NCBI RefSeq assembly: GCF_033118175.1
Contig: NC_083697.1
Span: forward strand, 24,526,001-24,590,000
Direction of reading: 5' to 3'
DNA from: Dama dama
Taxonomy: Eukaryota; Chordata; Mammalia; Artiodactyla; Cervidae
DNA: 64,000 nt
The notes under the pieces are model-generated. The model ran no database searches. It was not told where the DNA came from and saw only the letters and a program-made list of their open reading frames with translations. The position numbers and the translations under genes were made by a program. This document shows positions 34,733-45,104 of this stretch, in pieces (within the stretch, counting starts at the first letter, position 1; each line of letters starts with the position of its first letter).

Positions 34733-35545
34733 TATTAGTCATTTATTGCTGCATAACAAATTATCCCCAAACTTACTGTCTTACAAAAACACACACTTAT
34801 TATCTCACACTTACTGTGGGTCAAGAATATGAATGTGGCTTAGCCAGGTCCTCCGCTTTAGGATCTCTCCCATGGCTGCAGTCAAGGTGCCAGCCAGTCC
34901 TGGGGTCCTGTCTGAAGCTTGGTTACAGAAAGGTCTGTGGGATTTTCTGCTGAGGGCCCCAGTTTCTTGCTGCTTGTACCTGGAAGCCTCCCTTAGTCCT
35001 TTGCTACATGAGTATTCCCACCATGATGACTTCTTCCTTACAACCAGGAAGAGAAAAAGAGAGACTTCTAGCAAGATGGAAGTCAAATATTTTATAGTTA
35101 AGCCACAGAAATGACATCTCATTATCTTTCTAATTCTGTTGGTTAAAAGCAAGTCACTTCAAGTGCTCGGGCCTGGTGCACTGGGAAGACCCAGAGGAAT
35201 CGGGTGGAGAGGGAGGTGGGAGGGGGGATCGGGATGGGGAATGCATGTAACTCCATGGCTGATTCATGTCAATGTATGACAAAACCCACTGAAATGTTGT
35301 GAAGTAATTAGCCTCCAACTAATAAAAAAAAAAAAAAAAAAAAGAATAGCCCTAGGTTAAAAAAAAAAAAAAAATTCACTGCAAAATAAAGTTAACTTGC
35401 AGAAAAAACAAAAACAAAAAAAACAAGTCACTTGGCCAGCCCACACTTAAGGATTACACAGCATGAACACCAGGAGATAGCTCTCCCTGCGGGCCGTCTT
35501 AGAGGCTGCCTATCTGACACATCTCATGCCATCTCTGTACATGCT
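34733..35545 (-). repeat. MLT1 (older subtype) LTR, minus strand, split by an L1
   Basis: TTATTGCTGCATAACAAATT, TATTATCTCACACTTACTGT, CTAGCAAGATGGAAGTC, CATGAACACCAGGAG and TTAGAGGCTGCCTATC follow the reverse of MLT1H/J/K-type LTRs. The interruption is the L1 at 35160-35423. Confidence 0.75.
35160..35423 (+). mobile_element. L1 3' end with extra 3' sequence and further A-rich tracts
   Basis: L1 3' UTR from 35160 to the first A tract (35324-35343). Then come 15 non-L1 bases (35344-35358), an A16 run (35359-35374), 28 more non-L1 bases with AATAAA (35375-35402), and a final A-rich tail. Duplication CAAGTCACTT lies at 35150-35159 and 35424-35433, outside all of it, so the whole stretch appears to have arrived as one insertion. 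Confidence 0.9.
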
Positions 35546-35948
35546 TTCCAGAGGACCCGTGTGCCTCTGGGAACCCAAACTAACACAGCTCTAAAGGCAA
35601 AATTTCAACAATTCGCTTTACTTATTAGGACATTTCATTCTAACTAGGGGATGATCTCTCATCAAAAATTGATTTTTTATTGTTATTCCAGTGGGTCTGG
35701 ATAATGGGGTTTAAGATGACTTTGTATAAGATATGGCATTCTGTTACATTCACCTGCATAGTGTTTCTTCCTTGGTAACTGCAACTTTTAGTGGACATTT
35801 CATTTCTAGCACTGATAAGGAAGGATTACATATACATTAAAAATTGATAGGTTTCATTCCATAATTGAATACAAATGAAGTGGAACTCAAACTGAAACCA
35901 CGATACATAGTCAGCAATACTATTTCCTTGGTTTGGATCAGGCTATGA
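35546..35948. other. Unassigned DNA
   Basis: About 400 bases, AT-rich, nothing recognised. Confidence 0.45.
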
Positions 35949-35963
35949 GCATTGTCCTTCTTT

Positions 35964-36064
35964 TTTCTCCCTTTTTTTTTTGTTTTCCTTGACCATTATT
36001 TTCTTTCCTTTGGGATTTTTAAAAACACTTTTACAATTTGTTTTGGAGTATAGTTGATTTACAG
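35964..36064 (-). mobile_element. Very short L1 3' end
   Basis: About 100 bases. A GGAGTATAGTTGATTTACAG end resembles the terminal 3' UTR of older cetartiodactyl L1s in reverse. The 15-bp duplication GCATTGTCCTTCTTT at 35949-35963 and 36065-36079 defines the insertion. Confidence 0.85.
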
Positions 36065-36079
36065 GCATTGTCCTTCTTT

Positions 36080-36476
36080 CTTTCTGCGAGGAAGATGATT
36101 TGTTTCACCTCAATTGTTTGAACAGTTGCATCAGAGCAATTCCGGCCATTGATATAGCAAATTCTTCAAGATCAGTGCGCAGGAATGTGAGTTGGTGGGG
36201 TTAAAAGACAGTATAAAGGTGAAATATACTGTTACTTCATTTGTGATGACAAATACAGTGTTATACAGCTAGCAAGAAATTAGTCTGAATCCTCACAGTA
36301 TCAGATTAATAGGAAATCATTTCTGTTTGGGAGAAAATCTAGTGTTATAAGAGGCAGGTAGAAACCACAGAAGTATTATTTTAGATATTATGACTAGGAA
36401 AACCAAGACATATAGCACCAAGTCATTTCCTTTCTCTTAATTAACACGTGAATAGTTTAATAGAGAGCAAGTTTAT
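36080..36476. other. Unassigned DNA
   Basis: About 400 bases, AT-rich, no gene or repeat recognised. Confidence 0.45.
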
Positions 36477-36477
36477 G

Positions 36478-36808
36478 GGCTTCCCTGGGGATTCAGATGG
36501 TAAAGCGTCTGCCTGCAATGAGGGAAACCTGGGTTCGATCCTTGGGTCAGGAAGATCCCCTGGAGAAGGAAATGGCAACCCACTCCTATACTCTTTCCTG
36601 GAAAATCCCATGGATGGAGAAGCCTGGGAGGCCACAGTCCATGGGGTCGCAAAGAGTTGGACACGACTGAGTGACTTCACTTCACTTCACTTCACTTCAC
36701 TTCTAGGACTCTTGCTTGGAAAATTCCATGGACGGAGGAGCCTGGTAGGCTACAGTCCATGGGATCGCAAAGAGTCGGACACAACTGAGCAATTTCACTC
36801 ACTCACTT
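36478..36808 (+). repeat. Bov-tA plus second Bov-A unit joined by (CTTCA)n
   Basis: A complete Bov-tA (36478-36678) runs into a CTTCACTTCACTTCACTTCA linker (about 36677-36703). A headless second unit follows (36704-36808: GGACTCTTGCTTGGAAAATT to ACACAACTGAGCAATTTC). The layout recalls BOV-A2 dimers but with a tRNA head. Confidence 0.88.
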
Positions 36809-38569
36809 ATGCTCCAGCACCCTGACCAATCAACTGTTCTTTCTATCATAATATATCTATTTTAGATTTTAGAATTACCTGTGGGAACTTGACAAGTTGG
36901 CCAGGTTTCAGATAAAAGTGAGCAGAGTATCAAAGGAGCAAAGACAAGAGCTGCAAAAGGATAAGAGCCAAGTAGGAGAATTTAGGTATAACTCCATGGG
37001 GACATGGGGATTTTTTTTTTTTAAGCTTTGTCTGAAATAAAAGAGTAATGAAAAACTAAAATTGGGAAAAGATAAATTCCCAATTTATCTTTGGATAAAT
37101 TGGAAAGACTGACTATCCAATCCAAGGCAGGGGGTTGAGGATTATTAAAGGAAGTAGTGAAAGTTCATTATATGAGACAATGAAAATCTAGACCAGCTGT
37201 GGGGTTCCAGCAGGCACCCAAAGTAATCTTATCTGGGCTCCAGGGAGTGGCCTGACCTGGGTAGCAATTTCCAGCTTTAACTTAGAATCTCTATTATTGC
37301 ATTAGTTTTGTGGGTTGGCTCCAGGCATAAAATACTTTACAATGGTGACTGTCTATTATTTCCTGTAGTTGAATCCATATTTCTGTGGGCTGCCTCGTGG
37401 TCAGGGCTGCTAAAATCTTCTACCTTCTTCGTGGCTCTGGGGACTCTAATAGAAGTTTTCACGCTGCAGTATAGACAGCTTCCAAAATAAAAAGCTTGCA
37501 ATGGAATATGTGGTGTTCATGCCAAGGATATTCATCACTCATTGTTACCTGTGGGTTCAGACTGATCCAGGAATGTCCTTGTTCAGAAACTCTTCCATGT
37601 GACCAAAAAAACTCTCTTAGAAAATACAGCCTTTTTTTTTTTGGTGAAGTGACAGATTAAGTGCTTAAGTGATGGGACAGTCGGCTCACGAGTTGGGATG
37701 AATTTTGGTCAGCAGTGTACATGAATGATAGATAGGAGGTGGGATTCCTTTCATGAGAGCTTATGCAGCCAGTTTATTATTCTTATGCAAATTTTTTTTT
37801 TTTTTTAGTTTGAACTCAAGCCTTAATTCCTTAAAGCTCTATTTTACTCTCCTCCGTAGTAGACTAGCTGGAAAGAATGAGTTGTTGGGGTACAAGCTAC
37901 TGCCAGTCCTAGCCCTCAAGGTGGTTCAGGATGGTTGGTGCCCCAGGGGCAGTCACCTTGGGCTGGAGATGACTTGTCCATTACCTCGATATCACACAAC
38001 CATTTTCATGTAAGCATACTGCACCACATGCAAATTTGGGTGACACTGCTCTTTCCTGTGTCTGAACCTTCTAGATATTCTGTAACAAAGAGAGATCAAG
38101 GACTGTATATGTTATGCCTTCCTTTATTGACTGTTTCCCACAATCTGCTTTCTTCCACTGATGATTTCCCTTGTATCTGTCTAGACATAAAAATGTATAC
38201 ACATACACTTTTGAGTTCTGGACATTTCCAATGATAATGTCTCCAATTTGACTTTATTGCAAAAATTCTTCTTTAACCAAATGACTTACATTCTTATTTT
38301 AGGATGTAGTAGGAAAATAAAATGTTAGATAGGAAATTTCAAGATCTAGCTAGACTTCTTGCTGTTGGGTAAATCACCTAACCTAGCCTACATCTGTGGG
38401 AAAAAAAGTTGTGATCTCCCAATGTCCTTTCAAGCACTGTGAATCTATGGAAATGATGGTTTCATCTTGCTACCATCTGGTTACTACAGTTATTGTGATT
38501 CATGATCATATAATGTATGAAAACACTAAGTATTAAAGTAAATATTTTTATTGCGGACAGTGTAAGTAT
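36809..38569. other. Unassigned DNA, no gene seen
   Basis: About 1.8 kb. T runs at 37012-37021 and 37790-37806. Only chance-length frames and no named repeat. Confidence 0.45.
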
Positions 38570-38740
38570 CTACATTTTCAGCACTTGTAGATACTTCATC
38601 TCAGGCACTGTGCTTGTGCCGAGAATGCAAGGGTGACTCATTCATAGCTCTTACCCCTAAAAAGTTCATCTTCCAGTGGTGACAGATAATAATCAGAGAG
38701 TAATGATCCCCGTGGTGAGGGTGACAATAGAGGTGATGTC
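38570..38740 (-). repeat. L2 LINE 3' end, minus strand
   Basis: CAGGCACTGTGCTTGTGCCG, then GCTCTTACCCCTAAAAAGTT follows the reverse L2 order. Diverged. Confidence 0.5.
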
Positions 38741-39399
38741 TGCACTCAAGCTGCTTTGCCAAGACAGCTTCCCCAAGATGCCTTCAGCTCCCCAGAGGGA
38801 TGTGAGCAAGACACAGAGGCCTGGGGCCTGCTCATCATAGACTCAGCTGGTCCCACCTGCACAGTCTTCTGCTGCTGCAGATAAAGCCCCGCCTTTACCC
38901 CCCGTGATGAGGATGGACCTAATCATGTTAACACCTGGGTCCCAACCTTTATCATGTCGTTAGGAAAGATGCCCTTCTAGGTGTGAAAGGTGGGATAGGG
39001 TTTCAAACATTATGTAGGAAAGTTTACAATATGTAAAAATCATAGATCAAACATGACCCCTCCTTGCCATCGGTCATTTGGCTTTGAGGGTGCCGATACA
39101 GTATTTAGCTTTTGAATTAATGACGGCAAGTGGAGCAATTCAGGAGAGAGTGATTGCTGCTGGGAATTAATGCTGTAGAAACAGGAAAATCTTAGTATTT
39201 TGAAAGAAAGGAGAAAGGTTCTTTGAATCATAAAAGTGATTTGAGTAAGAGAAGGTAATTTTAAAAGCAATTTTGTTATTTTCAAGTAGATGTAGTATCC
39301 ACTATAGCCAGGATGTTACTCTAGTGGCTGTTTAGGAATCTGGGCTCCTAACCCATACCCCTCCTGGGCTGTTGTTTGGGGTTACACTTATGGTTTGAG
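38741..39399. other. Unassigned DNA
   Basis: No feature recognised; moderate GC near 38740-38960 but no open frame. Confidence 0.45.
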
Positions 39400-39580
39400 C
39401 TAGGCCAATGTGTTTAACCTTTTAAACTTTTTCTCTCTCAGTTTTTCATCTGTGAAAGTTCAGGTTTATAGGAAAACACATCTAACAGAGGGTTAAAGCA
39501 ACCAATTAGATAAAGTACTTGGACAAGAACTTGGCTTTAGAAAGTACTCAGTAAATGTCAGCTTTGTTATTCCTCTTTGT
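39400..39580 (+). repeat. MIR SINE, plus strand
   Basis: CTCTCAGTTTTTCATCTGTG, then GTACTCAGTAAATGTCAGCT near the 3' end follow the MIR order (CTCAGTTTCCTCATCTGTAA, then GTAAGTGCTCAATAAATG). Confidence 0.65.
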
Positions 39581-39599
39581 GGAGCCCTTTCCTCAATGT

Positions 39600-39765
39600 G
39601 CTTCTGCATACAGCATCTCATTTGATTTAATTTCACTACAAAATGTTAAGTGGCTTTTGCTAATAAAAGCCTAGAAAGGTTAAATGGTTTGTCCAAGGAG
39701 AAGCCACTGATAAAGTACAAATTCACTGTTCTTCCTCTTAGACCTTGGCTGTTCCATTATAAAAA
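39600..39765 (-). repeat. MIR SINE, minus strand
   Basis: CTCATTTGATTTAATTTCAC, then AAGCCTAGAAAGGTTAAATG and GTTTGTCCAAGGAG match the MIR core in reverse. With the previous entry it makes an inverted MIR pair. Confidence 0.65.
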
Positions 39766-39889
39766 GGACTACAAATTATGGCTTGCTGATGCTTCTTGAT
39801 CTGGTCAAAGCTTCACGTAGTCCTAGTCTAGAGAGGTGTTTGCATTCATTTTTCATAGCTGTCACTTACCATCAGTTCTAGTGTAGCAT

Positions 39890-39990
39890 CTAACTGAACT
39901 CTTGTTCTGGCTGGATTGTGAACCCTTTGAGGTCAATGTTGTGAGCAGTTTTTATACCTCTTTTGTCCTTTACTGTGCTCAGCTAGGTAG
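39890..39990 (+). repeat. L2 LINE 3' region
   Basis: CTGGATTGTGAACCCTTTGA, then TTTGTCCTTTACTGTGCTCA parallels the L2 text CTAGACTGTGAGCTCCTTGA and onward. Confidence 0.55.
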
Positions 39991-40075
39991 GGTTCAGTCC
40001 CAGTTCGTCTGACTCCAAAGGCAGTGATCTTAAGCACAGGTGAGTCTGTGATTGGTAAATAACAGAGTAATGTCA

Positions 40076-40112
40076 GATTCAGTTCAGTTCAGTCACTCAG
40101 TCGTGTCCGAGA
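40076..40112 (-). repeat. Bov-tA/BovB tail fragment, about 35 bp
   Basis: AGATTCAGTTCAGTTCAGTC then ACTCAGTCGTGTCCGAGATT is only the extreme 3' tail shared by Bov-tA and BovB. The AGATT duplicates at both sides fit a tiny insertion. Confidence 0.75.
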
Positions 40113-41337
40113 TTATGTTGACATTATTAAAGTTGTGTTATAGTTTTCCTATGGCAAAAGGAGCCAGAACAATGGAAGTAAAATTAGAATGTTAAGCAAG
40201 AAAAGAAATCCATCAACTCAGTTTTTGTAGACAGGAGCCCTTTCAGCTCTGGTTCATGAAAATTCAAAATGAGCTCTTGTATCGTAGGCTCCCGCCTCAG
40301 AGAGGGCTATGTTAGATTTGCAGAACTCTGAGCTCCCAGCAAATTGCAGTGCCCTTTGCTCTCAGAGCTCCCATGTTCTGTATTCCCTGGGTGTTTTTGT
40401 GTACTTTCAGCATCCACTGAGGCAGCCTGTACCCTACTGTGATCATAAGTTACTTATGTTTATTGTAATTTATTATTTTTGCAATTATGTCATAAGGTAG
40501 CAATGATTACTTCTGTTACTCCTGTCCACACACTTGCATAGAATTTGATTGATGGGTTGTAGCTTTATTTTCCCCATGCGCCTATTATTGCTAGAGAGCA
40601 ATTTTCCTGGATGCAAAGTTTGTCAGGAATGTATACAGGTGCTATGGAAGAAGAACCTGTAAAATCACTCAGTTTTCAATACAGTCCCATCTTTCTTATC
40701 TGAAGACATTGGGGCCAGACATAGTTTGAAATTTTAACATATTTTCAGATTTTAGAAAGGCTGTATATCATTTCCATATTATGTATAGACACCATAGTGT
40801 AGTCAGACATATTGAAGTAAGAGGATACTTAATACCAATTTATAGCTTTTGTTAGCTTAGTCATACTTTGCCTTCAAATGAGTTCTGTAAAGCACTTTCA
40901 TTTTCAGAGATTTTTGGAATTGATTGCCCAGACTCCTCTTGGAGTTACTTCCTTCTCCCAGTGGAGAGCGCTGAGTCCATCGTCCATGGTGTCCCTTGAA
41001 GGCTGGCCTCTCAGAGAGGTAGCAGGTTTCTGAGGCTTCCTCTAGGAAGTTGGGGATGAGCTGCTAACCTTGGGCTTTCCCCCAAGTTCATTTGAATTCG
41101 ACCACACCTTTTCACCAGAGGTGCATGCCAGTCCAAGTAAGGGGAAACAAAGACACTGATCTAACTTTTTTCTCCCTGTCTCTCTCTTTCTCTTGGCTCC
41201 TTTCTCCTCCATGGCCAGTGAAGACTTATCTATGTCATGCTGCCTTTGTGTGCTATCCTATGGCTTAAGATCTGAGTTCATATACACTATATAGGAGACA
41301 GCTGTTTGAAGAAAACAAAGACATAAAATTTGACTTC
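40113..41337. other. Unassigned DNA, possible DNA-transposon remnant near 40.68-40.87 kb
   Basis: ACAGTCCCATCTTTCTTATC then TGGGGCCAGACATAGTTTG recalls Tigger-related MER ends, but weakly. The rest, including 40.9-41.3 kb, is unassigned. Confidence 0.35.
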
Positions 41338-41685
41338 TGTCTTAGTCTGTTTGGCTGCTTTAGCAAAAAGTCACAGGCTGGATGGGTTATAAAAAACCAG
41401 TGTTTCTTTCTCAGAGTTCTGGAGGCTGAGTGTCCAAGATCAAGGTGCTGGTAGACTTGGTGGCTTTTGAGGGTCTACTTCTCACTATAATCTCTATGGT
41501 GGAAGGGGTTAGGGAGCCCTTATAAGTAGGGTCCCTCTTTTAAGAGCACCAATTCCATTCGTGAGGGCCCAGACTTCACAACCTACTCACTTCCCAAAGC
41601 CACCCCCACACTCCAAATACCCTCACCTTGGTTTCCCCATACGAATGGGGGCAGAGGGACAAACATTCCGTCTATAAGAACTTCT
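41338..41685 (-). repeat. MaLR LTR (MLT1/MST type), minus strand
   Basis: TGTCTTAGTCTGTTTGGCTG, CAGAGTTCTGGAGGCTGAGT, CCAAGATCAAGGTGCTGGTA, CACCAATTCCATTCGTGAGG and AAACATTCCGTCTATAA follow the reverse MaLR LTR order. Confidence 0.8.
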
Positions 41686-41932
41686 TTCTTTGAGGATGAG
41701 TTCTACTTTCCCCAAGAACTAGAGATTATCAGGAATGAAAATCTTTCAGTTTAACATGAAAAATATTAAGCCCATTTCATCAAAATAATAGTGCTTAAAA
41801 AGTGAATCATGACTGCGTGTATATGTTTCATATACACACATGTGTGTTTTGTGTATGTATATATGCATATACGAACATTTATATTTTGGCATGGAATGTT
41901 TCTAGATTACATAAAAGTTCACGATAGGGGAT
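41686..41932. other. Unassigned DNA with a TG/TA-rich patch
   Basis: An alternating purine-pyrimidine stretch at about 41820-41875. Nothing else recognised. Confidence 0.45.
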
Positions 41933-42187
41933 TCCCTGGTGACTTCGTGGTAAAGAATCCGTGTGCCAACGCAGGAGACATGGGTTTGATCCCTGATTCG
42001 GGAGGATCCCACAAGCCACAGGGATGTTGTGGCCTGGAGCCCAGGAGCCACAACTACTGAGCCCTTATGCCACAACTGCTGAAGGCCGCATGCCCTAGAG
42101 CCCATGCTCTGCAACAGAAGGCCCAGCAGTGAGAAGTCTGTGCCTCGCGACTAGAGAAAAGCCCATGCAGCAACGAAGACCCAGAGC
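41933..42187 (+). repeat. CHR-1 SINE
   Basis: Head GGGGATTCCCTGGTGACTTC, B box GGTTTGATCCCTGATTCGGG, then the CHR-specific series GCCACAACTACTGAGCCC, GCCACAACTGCTGAAGGC, AACGAAGACCCAGAGCAG. This family is shared by ruminants and whippomorphs. Confidence 0.88.
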
Positions 42188-43240
42188 AGAGCTTTATATT
42201 ATTAATACCAACTTTTAGCATAAGAGCCATTTTACCTATTAATCATTTAAAAACTTCTCTTGGCATCCCAGCTTTAGGAGGACTCTAGCTGCAAGTGTAG
42301 TAAACTGCAATGATTTTATTTAGTAGTGAGATAGTGTTCTCTATCTCCTCAGCCTGGAATCTTATTTACTGCATTCTAGAGTTAAGGTATTTTTGAAGTG
42401 GAGGTGTTAGCTGAGGTACCTTATGCTCATTCAGTATTTTTCAAAAATCAGTACTGTCATCATACACGCATATCGGTAGACTAAAAATGACCCTCTTGGC
42501 CACTTTTTGGCAATGTTGGTAGCTAGTAGCTTATCAAAGGGATGAAACATTGATTTAAATTTTAGAGATGGAGACAGAAAGGTGCTGAGGGAGCTGCTAT
42601 GCTGAAACAGTAAAGTTCAAGTAATAGACCTTTCAGGAACAAATCCCTCAGTAACTGTGGACTGTGTGTAAGGAGGAAGCGATGTCTCCTCATCATTAAT
42701 GCAGTGGCTTCAATACACATTATCTGTGAATGGTAAGCTGAACTCACTGCCAATATTTGCACAATAAAATATGTGGCCCTGCAACCACAGGGGGAAGAAC
42801 TATTTCCCCAGGTTTTCCCTCCAGCCATAATAATATTACAGGGATCAGAGATTTTGAGCCCTGCTTCCTGTTAATATGAAGGGAGGATATGATGAGCCCT
42901 GACAAATAAACACACGTGTTTTAAATATAGTATGTTGGAACCTTGGAATAGGGACATCCTAATAAATACTATATTTCATTGTTTTAAGAATGAAAAGAAA
43001 GAATCTGAAAAAGGAGAATACTTACATTTATTCATTTGCCACTGTGCTCTGTGCTGGTGGGAGATGTGTAATGTGTGTTTTCATTTCAAAACATGGTGGA
43101 GACTCTTTATTAGACTCTTTGCTTCAAAGAAAACCAGGATCTTTTTTAAAAGAATTATGTAATGAAGCTCATTAGAATCTCATCTTAAAGCACATTCCAT
43201 AGAAACTGGTACCAAAGCATGGGCATCGAGGTCGGCATTC
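42188..43240. other. Unassigned DNA
   Basis: About 1 kb without a recognised repeat or gene. Confidence 0.45.
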
Positions 43241-43456
43241 CCTGTGTGTGTGCTCAGTTCCTCTGCCCTGTCCGACTCTTTGTGGCCCCGGGGACTGTAG
43301 CCTGCCAGACTCCTCTGTCCATGGGATTTCCCAGGCAGGAATATTGGAGTGGGTTGCCATTTCCTACTGCAGGGGATCTTCCCAACTCAGGGGTGGAACC
43401 CCCGTCTCTTGTGTCTCCTGTACTGGCAGGCAGATTCTTTACCACTGCATCACCAC
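43241..43456 (-). repeat. Bov-tA SINE
   Basis: Complete minus-strand copy with the CTTGTGTCTCCTGTACTGGC variant before the head, which is damaged at GCATCACCACGACATAG. Confidence 0.92.
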
Positions 43457-43559
43457 GACATAGTATTTCTCATATTTTCTAGAAGTTTTCTTTCACATAC
43501 ATTTTAAGCTTGCGTTGGTACTAGTTTACATATGAACGAGTGTAACTTTCCCTACACTA

Positions 43560-44045
43560 AGTCTTTAAATCCACTCTTCCTTTGACAGACACTTGCGTTG
43601 CTTCCATATATTGAATATTGTAGATGGTGCTGCTGTGAACGTTTATATGTTCATAAATGCTATGAGCATTTATTATTTGTAGGCGTTTTGATGGTAGTAA
43701 ACCTGACAGGTTTGATGTTATACATCATTGTGGTTTTGATTTACATTTCTCTAAAAATTAGCGATATTGAATGTCTTTGGATGTGCCTGTTAGACATCTA
43801 TGTGTCTTCTTTGGAAAAATATTTATACAAGTCTTCTAATTTTTTCTTTGAGAAGTTTGTTTTCTGATACTGAGGTGTATGAGCTGGGTTTGAAGAGTTG
43901 GGATATGAACACCGTGTCAGTCACCTCATTTGCAAGTGTTTTCTCTCATTTGGTAGGTTTTCATTTTGTTTAGTTTCCTTTGCTGTGCAAAACTTTTAAA
44001 TTTAATTAGGTCCCCTGTGTTTATTTTTCTGAGCTGGTAGTTTTT
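43560..44045 (-). mobile_element. Old L1 ORF2 C-terminal relic
   Basis: Read in reverse: GTTGCTTCCATATATTGAAT, GGTGCTGCTGTGAACG, TTTGATTTACATTTCTCTAA and TTTGCTGTGCAAAACTTTTA are standard L1 ORF2 3' phrases. Frames are destroyed; 5'- and 3'-truncated. Confidence 0.75.
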
Positions 44046-44054
44046 CTGCCTGAC

Positions 44055-44285
44055 CCAGGGCATGGTGGTTAAGGGGCACAGTGTCTGTGCTGAAATTCCA
44101 GCACTACCGCTGAATTGCTATGTGAGCCTGAGCAAGTTACTAAACCTCTCGTGCTACCGTTCTTGATGTGTAAATCAGGATAATGATAGTGCTAACATAG
44201 TTTTTTAGGGATGGAGGCACATGAGGATTAAATAAGCTAGTCTACTGAAAATTCTTAAAACAATACCCTAAATGAAAATGAAGCA
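44055..44285 (+). repeat. MIR SINE, plus strand
   Basis: GCATGGTGGTTAAGGGGCAC, CTGAATTGCTATGTGAGCCT, GAGCAAGTTACTAAACCTCT and TGAGGATTAAATAAGCTAG follow a nearly full MIR. Confidence 0.8.
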
Positions 44286-44449
44286 AGCGCTAAAGTTACC
44301 TGCTACCACTTCCACTGAGTTTAGAATTGTCTATTTGCACCCATATTCTTTTTTCACTTTTTGACAGTTTTGTGATTCCCCTTTTTCCCCCTATCACTTT
44401 TCCTGTGTTTTGATTTTATAACTGGGCCTTTCAGGTTATAAGTGGAAGT

Positions 44450-44885
44450 GACAGATGTGACAGTTCTAATTCTAGGGAAGAGAACAGTGAATAAGCCTGG
44501 CTGCTTTGGAGCCTACATTCTAAGGGGAGCACATCACATAAATGAACAAGGTCAATTCAGAGTAGATGGCAAAAACCCAGGATGGCACTGAGATTCGTGA
44601 GGGTGAAATGCTTGTGGTCACTTTAGATGACATGTGAATAGAGATCTAAATGTTGAGAAGAAGGCAGGCAGGCCAAATTTTGTGGAAGAACATTACAGAG
44701 AGAGGATCCAGGGATTAGCAAGTTAGAGTTCTGAGGTACAGGCTGGCTTGGTCTGCTTGCGAAAAACAAAATCAGCCTGCAGGGCTGGAGCATAATGAGC
44801 AATGAAGACTGTGACCAGAGGGAAGGCAGAAGAGAGAGAGATAGAAGCAAGACTTCGTGATTTTGCAAATCAGGGGGAAAAATTT
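44450..44885. repeat. Probable ancient L2-like repeat
   Basis: Phrases such as GAACAGTGAATAAGCCTGG, GGAAGAACATTACAGAGAGA and GGGCTGGAGCATAATGAGC resemble a common old mammalian repeat often met next to L2. I cannot name the subfamily. Confidence 0.4.
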
Positions 44886-44896
44886 TGGATTTAGAG

Positions 44897-45096
44897 CAGT
44901 GCTATTAACATTTGGGCCAGATGTTTTTTTTATTTTTTGCCATGCAGACTGTGTTGTGATTTTTAGGATGTTAAGGAGCATTAGGCATCCATTCACAAAT
45001 GCCAGTAGCATTTACTCTCAGTTGTGAAAATCAAAAATGTCTACACATGTCATCAAATATCCCTGGAACAAAACTGTCCGTGGTTGAGACCTACTG
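44897..45096 (+). mobile_element. MER20 (hAT-Charlie) DNA transposon
   Basis: Starts CAGTGCTATTAACATTTGGG and ends GTTGAGACCTACTG, with AAAATCAAAAATGTCTACAC between: a complete non-autonomous MER20. The 8-bp duplication ATTTAGAG at 44889-44896 and 45097-45104 is the length expected of hAT elements. Confidence 0.9.
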
Positions 45097-45104
45097 ATTT
45101 AGAG

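Noticed and set aside
36677..36703. (CTTCA)n run as a CRISPR-like or regulatory array
   Set aside because: It is a simple pentanucleotide linker of a SINE dimer, without spacers.
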